NCBI GenBank assembly: GCA_964555845.1
Contig: CAZKUA010000001.1
Span: 62,001-126,000, forward strand
Origin: JALNXF01 sp964555845
GTDB lineage: Bacteria > Patescibacteriota > Gracilibacteria > BD1-5 > UBA2023
Reading direction: 5' to 3'
DNA: 64,000 nt
The position numbers were made by a program, and so were the translations under genes. Shown piece by piece: positions 44,798-56,453 of this stretch (position 1 is the first letter of the stretch; every line of letters begins with the position of its first letter). The notes below the pieces were generated by a model. It was not told the DNA's origin. It saw only the letters and a list, made by a program, of their open reading frames with translations, and did no database searches.

Positions 44798-45538
44798 TTA
44801 GTATTTTTTAATTAAAATAATATAATTACAGGTAAATTGTTTATATTGATTTTCAATAGCATTTTTAAATAATACTATTTTTTTAAAATTTAATTTCTCG
44901 TAAAATATATCTAACAATATAAATTCTAATAATCAAAAAAATAAATTTACGATTAAAAATATAGGAGAAAATATAATTCTACTAATTTTTCAATATGTAA
45001 ACATAATATTCATAAATAATGCTATTGTAGTAAAATATCAAGTATCATTTTTTATATAAATAATTTCAAAATCTTTGAAAATTTCTTCTACTCAAAATCT
45101 AGTAAATCTATAAAAATCCCATGGACAAGCATGTTCTGGATACAAAAAAGGAAGAGAAATAAATCATAGTCAGTCTTTTTTTAAAACTCTTTTAATTTCT
45201 TTAATTGCTCAATGTATATCTTTTGTATGTTCTAATGTCTGGTTACATAAAACATAATCGAAATAACTATCTTCAAATGGTAAATTTGCATTATCGCAAA
45301 CTATATCTACATATTCTCATTCAATTATATCAGTTCAAATATATTCACTGTATCAATTAAATAAAGAATAATATGGTTTATTTCCACATCAAATATCAAT
45401 TATTTTATAGTTCTTTATATCTATAGTTTTAGAAAAATCTAAAACTAAATTTTTAATCCTTTTTAAAGAAAAATAAGAAAATTGATAAATTTTAGGATAT
45501 ACTCTTTGTTTAATTTCTCAAGAAATATGTTCAGACAT
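44798..45538 (-). CDS. Class I SAM methyltransferase
   Basis: A 246-residue protein. The SAM motif is KIIDIGCGNKPYYSLF, motif II is IGTDIIEGEYVDIVCDNANL, and the acidic catalytic-like segment is FDYVLCNQTLEHTKDIHGAI. The C-terminal 100 residues include a strong hydrophobic hairpin (FSPIFLIVNLFFGLLEFILL), so it may be membrane-attached. The type is Methyltransf_11, mostly on small molecules or lipid-linked sugars. It lies 5 bases from its upstream gene in the operon. Substrate unknown. Confidence 0.85.
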
Positions 45539-45543
45539 AAATT

Positions 45544-46191
45544 TTATTTTTTACAAATTAAAATACTTACATGATGCTCAAAATCTGGTCTTTCTTCATA
45601 TATATTAAAATCCTTATTTATATTTAATATAGCTTCCAAGATACCTCTTCATGGAATAGCATAATAATGCTTTCATTGAAATAAAACTTTTTCAATATTA
45701 AAATATTTTCAGACAACTTTTATAAATTTATCATGAGTAAAATTAGAAACATGATATTTATTCTTCCATACTTCTCATAAAAAATTCGGAGTTGAAATTA
45801 TTAATTTTCAATCATTTTTTAAAACTCTTTTTAATTCTTTTAAGAAATTTTCATATTCAACTATATGCTCAATTGTCTCAAAAGATACTATTAAATCAAA
45901 ATAATTATTCTCAAAGGGATTATTAAATCAATCATAACAAACAAAATTTCAATTTTTTAATTGATAATTTTCATTATTAAAGTCAATTGCCTCTTTTGAA
46001 ATATCCATTCAAATAATTTCTTTGGAAATTTCAGATAAAATATTTGTTCAATATCAGCTTCAACAAGCAATATCTAAAACTATTTTATCCTTAGTAAAAT
46101 CTTTTGCAAAATTATATCTAATAAAATGATCTTTAAATCTTTTATCTCACATAAATCATTTTCAATGAGCCCTTTCTCATGTAAATAACAT
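45544..46191 (-). CDS. Class I SAM methyltransferase
   Basis: A 215-residue protein. It begins MLFTGERAHGKGFMGDKRFK, then IVLDIACGSGYGTNIL as SAM motif I, GMDISKEAIDFNNENYQ as motif II, and FDLIVSFETIEHIVEYENFL. The length and sequence match Methyltransf_11-type O-methyltransferases in O-antigen and S-layer glycan loci. It starts 4 bases after the GT4 gene and overlaps none. It is one of five methyltransferases within 44798-53923 and 42032-43799, an unusually large share of the locus. Acceptor unknown. Confidence 0.85.
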
Positions 46192-46195
46192 AGTT

Positions 46196-47338
46196 TTACT
46201 TAATTAATAATAAATATTCTCAATAAATCTGATCTACTATTTTATCCCATAGTAAATCTTTTAATACTAATTCTTTTCAATAATTTCACATTTTTTCTAG
46301 TTCTAATTTATTTATTTTTAAAATTTTTTCAATAATAAATTTTAATCAATTAATATCTTGAGATTTTATTAAAAATCAATTATCTCAGTCCTTTATAAAA
46401 TATCTATTATCTCATACATCCGTGGCAATTACTGGCAAATTATTTGCAAAAGCTTCAAATACTACAACAGGTTGTCATTCAGCTAATGATGGAAGTATAA
46501 AAATATGATTTTTCTTATACTCCAAAATCAAGTTATCTAAAGATAATTTTCACTTAAAATTAATAAAATTATTAATCTTCAATTCTTTAGATAAATCAAT
46601 TAATTTATCTTTTAATTTTCAGTCTCATACTATATTTAAATTAAATCGATTGTTTTCTAGTAATTGTTTATCTACATTAGAAATAGCTTTCAGTAGATAT
46701 TTTAGTCACTTTTGCTCTTCGAGTCTTCATACAAAAAGAAAATTTAGTCAGCTATATTTTTTTTCATTGCTAAATTTATTAAATTTTTCTATATCCACTC
46801 ATGGATATATGATTTTTATATTTTTGGTATTACATGAATACTCTAATATTTTCTTAGATACACTAATAATTAAGCTATACTTTAGTTTTGTATAAAAAAG
46901 TTTCTCCAGATAATAACACAAATTTTTCTTTCATATATCAAGACATATACTTCAATGAAGAGTATAAACTACCGGAATTTTAAGTAATTTTCAAACTATC
47001 ATTGCTGGTAATCAAGGAAGGCTCGAATGAGCATGAATTAAATCATATTTTTCTATTTTTGCTTTTTTATAAAGAAAAAATATTGTATTTAATAAAGTCA
47101 AAAGTCTTGAAAAAAAATTAAAAAAATCACTAACTGGTCAAATTCTATAAATATTTAAACTACTACTGATTTTTTCAAAATCAGTTTCTATCTTTTTTCA
47201 ATCATAAATTATTTTTCTAGTAAATAAATCAATTTTAGTATTATATTTATTAATAAGATAATTACATAAATATTCGGTATATATTTGTCATCATCACATA
47301 AAAGGTTTCCAACCTTCAATAAGCATAGCTATTTTCAT
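46196..47338 (-). CDS. GT4-family glycosyltransferase
   Basis: A 380-residue GT-B enzyme. The N-terminus MKIAMLIEGGKPFMGGGQIY is glycine-rich. Donor-site features appear as YDLIHAHSSLPGLPA, TLHGSICLDIG and the C-terminal FILPSLAEGQPVVVFEAFAN with the E-x7-E pattern. It belongs to GT4 and probably transfers a hexose, such as glucose or mannose, to the growing glycan. Its start overlaps the end of gmhB by 10 bases, so the two are translationally coupled. Donor and acceptor are not determinable. Confidence 0.88.
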
Positions 47339-47829
47339 AAAAACACTGTTATTTTATCTAAATAATCTCTAAATTTATCACTTTCTATTTTAAGAGATTT
47401 TATACCAAAATTATTAGCGCACTGTATATCTGAATCACTATCTCAAACAAGGAACATTTTTTCTTTCTGGTAAAAATCTAAATCCTTACAAGCTTTCTCT
47501 AGCATTCAAATTTTAGGCTTTCTACAATTACAATTATCAATTACTAAATGGGGACAAAAATAAAAATTATCAATTTTAGCTCAAATTTGAGCTAAATCTT
47601 TATTAATGTTTTTAAAAATATTTTCTAAATCATCTATATTATATAATCATTTCCCTATTCATTGCTGATTTGTAATAATTACAACTTTAAAATCAGACTT
47701 ATTACAATTTAAAATAAATTCTTTAACTCAATCAATCCAAACAAATTCTTGCCGAGATTTTATATATTCTCATGCTTTTGCACTTTTATTTACAACTCAA
47801 TCTCTGTCTAGAAAAATTATACCTTTCAT
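47329..47829 (-). CDS. gmhB: D-glycero-D-manno-heptose 1,7-bisphosphate 7-phosphatase
   Basis: A 166-residue HAD-superfamily phosphatase. Motif I is IIFLDRDGVVNKSAK, motif II ITNQQGIGKGLYN, the zinc loop is FCPHLVIDNCNCRKPK, and motif IV is FLVGDSDSDIQCAN. The zinc loop with Cys-x-His and Cys-x-Cys is the GmhB hallmark. It removes the C7 phosphate from the heptose bisphosphate, between the kinase and the nucleotidyltransferase steps. gmhA is immediately upstream with a one-base stop-start overlap (TAATG). The TGA-encoded glycine of the DRDGVVN motif is a strong sign of code 25. Confidence 0.93.
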
Positions 47830-48437
47830 TATGAAATATTACTTTTAAAATAAGCTGTAATTAGATGATCTAAAATCATATGAATATCTTCAATAAATCA
47901 GAAATTATCTGATTTAACAATAATATAATCGTCTACTAAATCTTTAACTCTCCCTCAATTAAATCATAAAAATCAAAGAGTTTTTACTCATAGTTTATTT
48001 GCTTCCTCAGCTATTTTTAATATATTTGAGGAATTACCACTTCAAGTAATCACGATTAATAAATCTCATCTATCTGCCAAAACTTTTAGTTGTTCTGAGA
48101 AAATATATTCATATCCTTCATCATTTCCCCATGCCGTCATTACTGGTATATTGTCAGATAGAGATATTGCTTTAAATTTTATTAAATCATTTTTATCTTG
48201 AGGTTTTTTTCATAAAGTTGTCTTTTGTAAGTCAGAAACCATATGACTTGCTGTTGCTGCACTTCAACCATTTCAAGCTATAAATATTTTTTTTCAATCC
48301 AGAAATGATTGCTCAATTATATCTATAATTTTAGCAATATCATTTTTATCTAAAGAATCAAGCATTGATTTTAATCAATCTAAATATTCTGTGCTATGAT
48401 TTAATTTTTGCTCAAAAGTCTTTTTATTATAAGGCAT
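47829..48437 (-). CDS. gmhA: Sedoheptulose 7-phosphate isomerase GmhA
   Basis: A 202-residue SIS-domain protein. The key segments are IFIAGNGGSAATASHMVSDL, LSDNIPVMTAGGNDEGYEYI, and LIVITGSGNSSNILKIAEEA. They match GmhA/LpcA, which isomerises sedoheptulose 7-phosphate to D-glycero-D-manno-heptose 7-phosphate. It is the first committed step of the ADP- and GDP-heptose pathways. It sits between hddA (24 bases upstream) and gmhB (one-base overlap). Length is normal. Confidence 0.93.
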
Positions 48438-48461
48438 ATTATATAAAATTAAGAATTAAAA

Positions 48462-49442
48462 TTAATGTACAAATATTATCTTACTTCATTCATTTTCAAA
48501 ATTAAATTTTACTTTTTTTAAATCACCTAAGGCTGTATAAATACTTTCATGTTTTTCTTTTGGTGCATAAAAAAGTAGAAATCCTCATCATCAAGCTCAA
48601 AGTATTTTTCATCACTCAGCTCATGCTTTTATGGCTTTTTCATACCAATTATCAATCTGATCATTACTTATTCAACCTGACATTTCTTTTTTTAGGAGCC
48701 AATTTTCATGTAATATTTTTCAAAAATTATTTAAATTATTATTTTCTAATTCACATTTTAAATCATATGTTAATTTAACCATTTTTTGCATAATATTTTG
48801 TTTTTTCTCATCAGAAACCATCGCTTTATTTTGATTCTCCAAAATATTTGAAGCTGATCTTGTAACTCAGGTATAGAGCATAATTAAATTATCTTCAAGT
48901 CTTTTTTTGGTATCTTTTAAACATAATATAGGTTCTACAATAACATCTCAATCTTTTTTGAATTCTATTAAATTCAATCATCAAAAAGCACTAGCATATT
49001 GATCTTGCTTTCATATTGGTTGACCACATTTTTTAATTTCAATCATACAGGCTTCATCTGCTAATTTTGCTGGTGAGATATATTGTCATTTATAAGCATT
49101 TAGTGCATGTATCATAGCAACAGTAAAAGAAGAAGATGAACCAAGTCAACTTCATTTTGAAGGAATATCAGCAATTGAAGTAATTTCTAATCATCAATCA
49201 AAATTAAGATATTTTAAAATTTCTTTTACATATTGATGACCAAGTTCTTCTATATTATCTACTTCCTCAGTTTTTGAGTAACTAAGTCTTATTTTATTAT
49301 CAAATTTTTTATTAACAGTAATATAGATGTATTTATCAATACTTGTACTGATTACTGCTCATCAAAATTTTTCATAAAAACTAGGTAAATCACTTCATCA
49401 ACCTGTAAAACTAATTCTTAGTGGAGCCTTTGCTATTATCAT
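48462..49442 (-). CDS. hddA: D-glycero-alpha-D-manno-heptose 7-phosphate kinase (HddA-like GHMP kinase)
   Basis: A 326-residue GHMP-family kinase. It starts MIIAKAPLRISFTGGGSDLP, has the GHMP motif PSKGSGLGSSSSFTVAMIHA and the C-terminal GAGGGGFLLFYAP glycine segment. Gene order next to gmhA, gmhB and an hddC-like nucleotidyltransferase favours the heptose 7-phosphate kinase of the GDP-heptose branch over a fucose or galactose kinase. It phosphorylates C1 (alpha anomer). Many motif glycines are TGA. The start overlaps nothing; the upstream hddC ends 5 bases away. Confidence 0.9.
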
Positions 49443-49447
49443 AATAA

Positions 49448-50134
49448 TTAACTTAAATTTTTAAAAATATTTAATCTCTCAAAAGTTCATATATCATAAA
49501 ATTTTTCATTTACAATATACGCTCACAATTTTTTATCGGCTATTAATTTGGGGAAAATTGCTTCTTCTAATGAAATAATTTTATTATCCTCTATATTATT
49601 TAAAATTTCTTTTTTTACAAATAAAACTCAAGCTTCCACATAATTTAATTTCTTATCTTTAATTCATTTTTTATATTGTAAAACTTTTCAATTTTTAACT
49701 TCTAAATTATTTAAAACATCTGTATTTTCTTGATTATTATAGGCCGTAAGAGCTAAATTATAATTATTTTTAATTCAAAAATCTATTAAAAGATTATAAT
49801 CAAAATCAAGATAAGAATCACCATAAATCAAAATAAAATCTTTTTCAAGTTTATTTTGAGCTAATTTTAAAGCTCATCAAGTTCAAAGAAGTTCTTTTTC
49901 ATAATTATATTTAATATTTAATCAAAATTCGTCTCAATTTCAGAAATAAATCTCAACTTTCTCTCATAAATATCAAACCAGAAGTAAAATATCTTTAAAT
50001 CAATATTTTTTTATCATTTGTAATTGATAATACAAAAAAGGCTTAGAATTTATCTCTACCATTGGTTTTGGAATAGACTCAGTAATTGGTCTAAGTCTAG
50101 TCCCTAATCATCAAGCTAATATTACTACTTGCAT
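49448..50134 (-). CDS. hddC: HddC-like heptose-1-phosphate nucleotidyltransferase
   Basis: A 228-residue nucleotidyltransferase of the NTP_transferase family. The N-terminal signature is MQVVILAGGLGTRLRPITE, then SIPKPMVEINSKPFLYYQL, and later FILIYGDSYLDFDYNLLIDF. In context it would attach GMP from GTP to D-glycero-alpha-D-manno-heptose 1-phosphate. Related enzymes for glucose or mannose 1-phosphate have the same motifs, so the heptose call rests on the adjoining hddA, gmhA and gmhB genes. It shares the single base 50134 with the stop of the epimerase gene upstream. Confidence 0.88.
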
Positions 50135-51090
50135 TATATATTTTTTCAAAAATAAATTTGATCTACAATATCTTTTGTTCATTCCCAAACAGCTTGTTCA
50201 CTACTATACTTTGGAAACCATCAAATATTATTTAATTTTGTAGGATCAAGCTCAACTTGAGGAACATCTCATTTCCATCATTGTTCTCATCCTGTATATT
50301 CTAATTTAACTTTTTCTAATCACATATGTTTAATTATACATTCAGCAATATAATTTACACTTGATTTAGAACTTGTAGATAGATTAAAATAATTAATTTC
50401 ATCATTTGAATTCTTAAATCAATAAATCATTCAATTAATTAAATCATCCACATAAATATATGGTTTTGCTTGTTTTCAATTTCAAAGAATAAGTAATTTA
50501 TTAGGATCTTTTTTAAGTCTATTTACAAAATCAAAAGCAGCTCCATGAGTAGCATTCCTACCTATTACATTACCAAATCTATAAATCCAAGATGTTATTC
50601 AATAATTATGACAAAATGCACTTATTAATCATTCACAAGCAAGTTTACTAGCTCAATATAAAGATATAGGAAAAAGTGGACCATAATCTTCTTGAATTGG
50701 TAATTTTTTAGCTAATCAATAATTAGCAGAACTTGAAGAAAAAATTATTTTTTTTACATTATTTAATCTCATTGCTTCAAGCACATTGTAAGTGGCGACA
50801 GTTCAGATATTTAAATCTATATTAGTAATATTAGCTCATTTTGAAATATCACTATTTGCAGCGAGATGAACGACTAAATCTATGTCCTTAAAAAATGGAA
50901 TAATCCTATCTAAATTCATTAAATCTTCTTCTATAAATTTATAATTTTTATTTTCTAAAAAATCCTTAATATATTCTCTTTTTCAAAGCACAAAATTATC
51001 AATAGATACAATATTATCTCATCTATCAAGTAAGACTTTTGTCATATTTGAAGCCACAAATCAGGCTCATCAAGTAATTAATATTTTCAT
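50134..51090 (-). CDS. NAD-dependent nucleotide-sugar epimerase/dehydratase
   Basis: A 318-residue extended SDR enzyme. The dinucleotide-binding motif is ILITGGAGFVASNMTKVLLD, followed by IDLVVHLAANSDISKG, catalytic SSS and YGASK (in PISLYGASKLACE), and YRFGNVIGRNATHGAAFD. This pattern matches NAD-dependent 4-epimerases or dehydratases acting on UDP- or GDP-sugars. Its place directly before hddC suggests it modifies the GDP-heptose or a companion sugar. It shares its stop and start bases with both neighbours (TAATG overlaps). The exact sugar is not predictable. Confidence 0.88.
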
Positions 51091-52229
51091 TATTTATTTT
51101 TATTAAAAAGATAAAATATAAAACTAAAATAAATTAATTGTACTCAAGTTATTATAAAAAACAATGCGTAAAGTCAAATTTTAACTGATAAAATATCAAT
51201 AATTCAAGTATTAAACCATTTTATCAAAACAACTAAATCAAATATAAATCAAATAAATCAAAAAAGTAATCAAAAAACTATTCATCTTTCAAAGGTAAAT
51301 TTCTCTTTTATAAATTTTGAAATTTTAGTAGTTCTAAATTCATTTAAATAAGAGAAATTTTGTGTTAAAACTCACATTTGAAATATAGAAAATCCCACAC
51401 TCCAAAAAAGTATAGCTAAAAATAAATAATAAGTTCAAAATGTTATTCCATTAATAATAACTGGTCAAAAAATCTGAGAAATTAAAATGATTAGTCAAAG
51501 CAATGATACTAAAAATCAAAGTTTTATAAAAATAAATTCACTAGCAAGTAAGAAAATATATTTCAAATTATTCCATCCTGCAGTATACGCTGGTAAATGA
51601 GGTTTTCTTCAATCTCTATCTGCTAAAAGTGAAACTGGAACTTCAGTAAGTTTAAGATTACAGAGTTTTGCTTTTACTACCATTTCAGAAGCATATTCCC
51701 AACCCCATGATTCAAGTTTTATTTTTTTAAAAGCCTCAAGTGTCAAAGCTCTAAGTCAACTATTGCAATCAGATATTCAAGCTTTAAAGAAAAAATTAAT
51801 AAAAAAAGTTAGAAACGGGGTTCAAATATATCTATTCTTCCAAGGCATCGCTCATTTATGAATATTTCATTTAAGGCGAGTTCACATCACAAAATCATAT
51901 CAATCATCCAATTTTATTATAAACCTATCCATTTCCATAAAATCATAAGTTCCATCAGCATCTCACATTATTATATAATCTCATGTAATATGTTCTATAC
52001 TGTCAATATAAGCCTTTCAAAGTCATTGTTTTGGTATAGAAATAACTCTGGCTCATAATTTCTCTGCTTCAGCCTTTGTAATACCTCAATCAGTTGAGCT
52101 ATTCATTATTATACATTCCCCTTTTAGATTATATTTCTTAAATGCTTCAAAAACCCTAGATACTGCATATCTAATAACCTTTCATTCATTTAAGGCAGGA
52201 ATTATAACTGAAATTTTTTTATTTGTCAT
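51090..52229 (-). CDS. GT2 glycosyltransferase with C-terminal membrane domain
   Basis: A 379-residue protein. The GT2 domain occupies the first ~230 residues: MTNKKISVIIPALNEGKVIR, the DXD-type TGDYIIMGDADGTYDFMEMD, and FKAGISDCNSGLRALTLE. Four or so hydrophobic helices follow to the C-terminus (for example FLVSLLGLIILISQIFG). The arrangement resembles dolichol- or undecaprenyl-phosphate glycosyltransferases such as DPM1/GtrB. It would charge a lipid carrier with a sugar. It overlaps the epimerase by one base and the methyltransferase gene upstream by 11 bases. Confidence 0.9.
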
Positions 52230-52830
52230 AGTTAGTTTTTTTAGCTAGTAAAATAATATTTAATCAAAATTGAAAATATTTTATATTAATATCTTCAAAA
52301 TATTTAAGCACTAAATATTTTAGAGAATTTTTATTGTAATAAATTTTATGATCTAATATTTCTTCTTTTGTTCATATTCAAGAATAAGCTAGAAATTCTA
52401 AAATTGGTTTTCAATAAATAGAAGGTGTTGTCATTACCAGTATTCATCATGGTTTTAAAATTCTTTTTATTTCTAATAAATATAATTTAGGATTACTTAA
52501 ATGTTCAATTACTGCTAATGTAAATAAAATATCAATACTCTCATTTTTTATATTTAGTATATCTTTTTCAATATTAGCTTTAACAAAATTTATATAAGAT
52601 AATTTTTTATTTATATCCAAATCTACTCAATAAAGCGATAAATCTGAATAATTTTCTTTTAAATAATTTAATAAATTAGCATTATATCAACAACCTATAT
52701 CACAAATAGTTTTTCAATTTAAATTAATTCAATGTTTTTTTAATAAATTAAATACTTTTTTATATCTTAATTTAGCTATTAATTTATCAAAAAATGTACT
52801 ACTATTTTTTTCAAACGAAAAATTTCTCAT
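52219..52830 (-). CDS. Class I SAM methyltransferase
   Basis: A 203-residue protein. Motif I is TICDIGCGYNANLLNYLKEN, motif II YGVDLDINKKLS, and the helical motif IDILFTLAVIEHLSNPKLYL. These match small-molecule or glycan methyltransferases of the Methyltransf_11 type. The frame overlaps the GT2 start by 11 bases and begins 2 bases after the GtrA-like gene. It is part of the operon's methyltransferase series. Acceptor unknown. Confidence 0.85.
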
Positions 52831-52832
52831 AT

Positions 52833-53237
52833 TTATTTTTTAAAAATTAAAGAATTCTGTATTAAGTAATTTATTATAGTTATAAAGAATATTAATATAA
52901 AACTACTTAATGAATAATTTCAAATATATTTATTAATAATTGGCACAAATACTGACAAAATTAAAAGTAATAATAAAACTAAAATATTAAATTTTATAAA
53001 TTCTTTTTTTATATCTTCTTTTGAATTTTGTTCAAATGTGAATTTTCTTTGTAAATAAAAAATAACTGTTATATTAAACAAAAAAATAAAGAGCAAAGAA
53101 TATAAAAAGCTTAATTTAAACAAATCAGAAAAAATATATGTAATCAATGTATTTCAAAATAAAGCAATTATTCAAACTAAATAAAACTTTATAATTTTTT
53201 TTATTTCTTTTTTAAAAGCATAAAAATCTGTGGTCAT
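52833..53237 (-). CDS. GtrA-like small membrane protein
   Basis: A 134-residue protein with four hydrophobic helices (FYLVGIIALFGNTLITYIF, FLYSLLFIFLFNITVIFYLQ with RKFTFE, ILVLLLLLILSVFVPII and SSFILIFFITIINYLI). The RKFTF motif after helix 2 is the mark of the GtrA family, which helps flip or channel lipid-linked sugars across the membrane. It sits next to a GT2/GtrB-like gene, as expected. Its 5' end is overlapped by 37 bases by the preceding methyltransferase frame, because that frame reads through a TGA positioned as an ATGA overlap. Confidence 0.82.
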
Positions 53238-53923
53238 AATACTTTAGATTTAATTGACAATAAAAACAAATAGTAAGTTATATTAAATAATAATTTGCTA
53301 ATTAAGTTCAATTCTCAGGTTTTTATACTTTCAGCCTTATTCTCAATTTTTTCATATAACCATTTTTGTAAATCATAAAATGGCCGTCATCTTTTATAGG
53401 ATTGTATAATTTTAAATCAATATTTGTTAAATTCATTTCCTAATTCATCTAATTCAAAATGTTTCAAATGTCAAATATTTATATCACTTTTATATCTTTT
53501 TCAAGATTGAGTTGTTAAAATAATATAAACATCTGATAATTTACATAAATTTTTAATAACATTTTGCCAGTTTTCTATGTGCTCTATAACTTCACTACAA
53601 ATAACTAAATCAAACTTATTATTTAATTCCAATTTTTCTCATCAAATATCTCAAACAAAAAAATCTATTTCATTATTTTTTTGTTTATTTAATCAAATTC
53701 TTATATCTGCAATATCAATTCAAGATAATTTAATATTACTAAAATTATCTCAAATCAATTTCAAAAGCTTTCAATCTCAACATCAAACATCTAAAATATT
53801 ATTAAATTTTATATTATTTAAAGTATTTAAAATTAAATAATTTCTAAATCTAACAGAAGGATGATATTCATGAGAATTTGATTGATTCTCTCTTTTCCAC
53901 CATTTATTATAATCTATTGTCAT
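53201..53923 (-). CDS. Class I SAM methyltransferase
   Basis: A 240-residue protein. It begins MTIDYNKWWKRENQSNSHEY, then ILDVGCGDGKLLKLIGDN as SAM motif I, and KFDLVICSEVIEHIENGQNV. The start chosen, 53923, precedes the motif by a normal distance; the open frame further upstream (to 54025) lacks support. The last 12 codons run into the GtrA gene because the TGA at 53234-53236 is read as Gly; with a standard code the gene would stop there with an ATGA overlap. It also overlaps the preceding gene by 10 bases. Confidence 0.83.
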
Positions 53924-55344
53924 TTTTTTGCGAATATAAAATGAATAAAATACGAAACTATATAAACTAGAAATGGAATAATCGCAATAGGGTATCTTAC
54001 AAAAGCATAGTGAGTTAAAAGTCATAACAATTCAACATTTATAATCAAAATTATACCAAATATTCAAAGTAAGGCTACTGAAGATAAAAATAAAGATTTG
54101 ATTTCTAATAATTTTTTGAAATTAAATAAAAATATAATAACTGCTATAAAATATAATAAATATAATAAATTATAATCCGTATGATAAAAAGATTGAATAA
54201 ATGGAGCACTTAAAACTCATGGTTTTCAAATACTTTCAAAAAAATTACTTATGACTCATCATTTTACTATCGAACTAACATCACCAACTTTTTGTGGAGA
54301 AATATAATTTATATAAATATTTGATAAATAAGCAATAAAAGCTCAAGTTAAACCTCAAAAAACAAATAAATATTTTTTAAATTTAAAATCCTTTTTATTA
54401 TAAAACCAAAATAAACCAAATTCAATAAAAAATATTGCCAGCATTAGCATAATAGACTCATTTCTAATACTTGCATCCAAAAAAGAAGATATTGCAAGAG
54501 GAACTAAAATTCTAAAATTTATTTTAAAATCTTTTTCTAAATTCAAAACTTGGTCACTTAGATAAAAAGCAAAAGTAAATAAGAAAAAACCAGAAATATA
54601 ATTAAAGTAAGCTCAAAAACTATGTATAAAAATAAAAGGCAAAGAAGTAAAAATATAAACCGAAATTAAAGAATAAAATAAATTTGCTTTTCTTATAAAG
54701 ATTCCAAAAAATAAAAATATTAAACATAAATATACAAGTGGTGCAATTATATTAGACAAACCAACTGGAAATTTATCATATCCAAACAAAAAGTAAGTAT
54801 CAGTAAGTGGTGCAAATATATTTCTCTCAAGTGCTGAACCTAAAAACTCACTATTTCTTCTATCTAAAACTAAACTCTTATTCTCTACGAAAACCTTTGT
54901 CTTTAAATCCCATCCAGCTACAGAATCTTCATCAAAAGTCGGCATAGAGATATTTATAGAAAAAGCCATAAATACCTTAAAAATAACATAAAATACAATC
55001 AAAACCGAAACTATTTTTTGCCAAGATTTCAGGGTAATAAAAGAAGATTTTATTTGTAATGAATTATCTTTTATAGAAACTAATATCTCACTTAATAAGC
55101 CTTTGTTTTTAGAATTTTTAAATATCAAAATTCAGACTAAAACAAAAAAAGTTAAAACCGGTCAGATAAGTGAGAGTTTATCAAAAATAATTCCTTCTAG
55201 GAATAACTCAAAAACAAATAAACTCAAAACTACTCAAAAACCGAGTGCTAATTGTTCAAAGATATTTAAATATTTATGTTGATTAAATAGCCAGAGAAGC
55301 AAAAGTCCTGTTATAAAAACTAGTAAAATTGTTAAAATTATCAT
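53914..55344 (-). CDS. GT-C-type polytopic glycosyltransferase-like protein
   Basis: A 476-residue protein with about ten to twelve hydrophobic segments, starting MIILTILLVFITGLLLLWLF. The first large outer loop contains MPTFDEDSVAGWDLKTKVF, an acidic FDED-x-x-x-x-W-x-x-K pattern seen in GT-C (ArnT/PMT-like) enzymes that use polyprenyl-phosphate sugars outside the membrane. It would take sugars flipped by the GtrA-like protein. I cannot assign donor or acceptor. Some bacterial polymerases and O-antigen ligases have similar topology, so the call is by topology and loop motif only. Its 3' end overlaps the next gene by 10 bases. Confidence 0.7.
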
Positions 55345-55347
55345 AAT

Positions 55348-56400
55348 TTATTTTTTAAAAATATAAATTTTTCCGTATTCTTTCCAAATTATTTCTTTTT
55401 CTACATTATAACTTCCGGAATTATAAATCAAAACTCCGGAATTATAAGTAGGGTCTTTAAAACCAAAAGGAGCTTGATCTCAATATGGATTATACCAAAA
55501 AATATATTTCACTTTGTCAATATTGTCAAATTTTACATCTGGATAAATATGATATTTACCCTCAAAATCAAAAGGGTATGGGGCTACGAAAGCTCATTTT
55601 GCTTTAGCTGGAACTTGAGTTTTTATAAAATCAAGAAACTCATAAAAATCACCAGTTTTTCCAAGTCTTCCATTTTTCATAATATCTGTTTGGCTTGTAA
55701 TATCTTGCCATATTCTCACTTCATTTACAGTTGAGAAAAAATCAAAAAACATCCAGAAAAATATTAAAACTCAAACTCAAAAATAGAGCGCATAATTTTT
55801 ATTTTTATAAGCTATAAAATACCAAATTAAAGCTACAAATAAGAAAAAAATTATCCACCAAAAAAATACTTCATTAATATATTTTCCATTCCAGAGAGGA
55901 TATTCGAGGAAATTAATGGTTCTAGGATTGTATTCTTTATAAGTCAAGGCTTCATTCCAACCATTTATTACATTCTCTCAAAAACTAAATTTTCATAAAT
56001 TCACACCAACTCACTCCCCTTTTATCTTTCAATCAAAAACTAAAATAACTGGAATCTCAGCTGGAAGCTGAGAGTAGAATTGTAATTTATTGAAACTAAA
56101 TTTTACATTAAAATTTCCTAAACTTATCAAATCATTAAACTCTCCAGGGATAATCTGCTTACCATCAAAAAATCAATATCAAAATTTTCAAGATCCAGTT
56201 AGATTTCAGTTTAATTCAAGATAATCGTTTAGATTAAATTTATCAAGCATAACAAAACATTGCTTACTACATTCAAAATTAAGTTTATCTCAATTTTGTG
56301 TAGCTTTGTCAAATCATTGAACTTGATAATCAGCAGAAGAAACTCAATAAAAAGCAAGGAATAAAAAGCAAGAAACTAAAATCTGAAATATTTTTTTCAT
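55348..56400 (-). CDS. Membrane protein with large extracytoplasmic domains
   Basis: A 350-residue protein with an N-terminal signal (MKKIFQILVSCFLFLAFYGV), then about 150 residues of beta-rich extracytoplasmic sequence with a Cys pair (ECSKQC). Two membrane helices are near residues 185-230 (FWWIIFFLFVALIWYFIAY and YFGVGVLIFFWMFFDF), and a second ~110-residue outer or inner domain follows (APYPFDFEGKYHIYPDVKFD). I do not recognise it. Its position right before the GT-C-like gene, with three bases between, suggests a partner of that enzyme or a surface-glycan assembly factor. Confidence 0.65.
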
Positions 56401-56453
56401 AAATTTATAAAAATTAATAAAGTTAAGGTTATGTAAATTTCATAAAAATCAAA

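Noticed and set aside
53783..54025. Upstream extension of the methyltransferase at 53201-53923
   Set aside because: The extra 34 residues overlap the GT-C-like gene and do not resemble a methyltransferase N-terminus.
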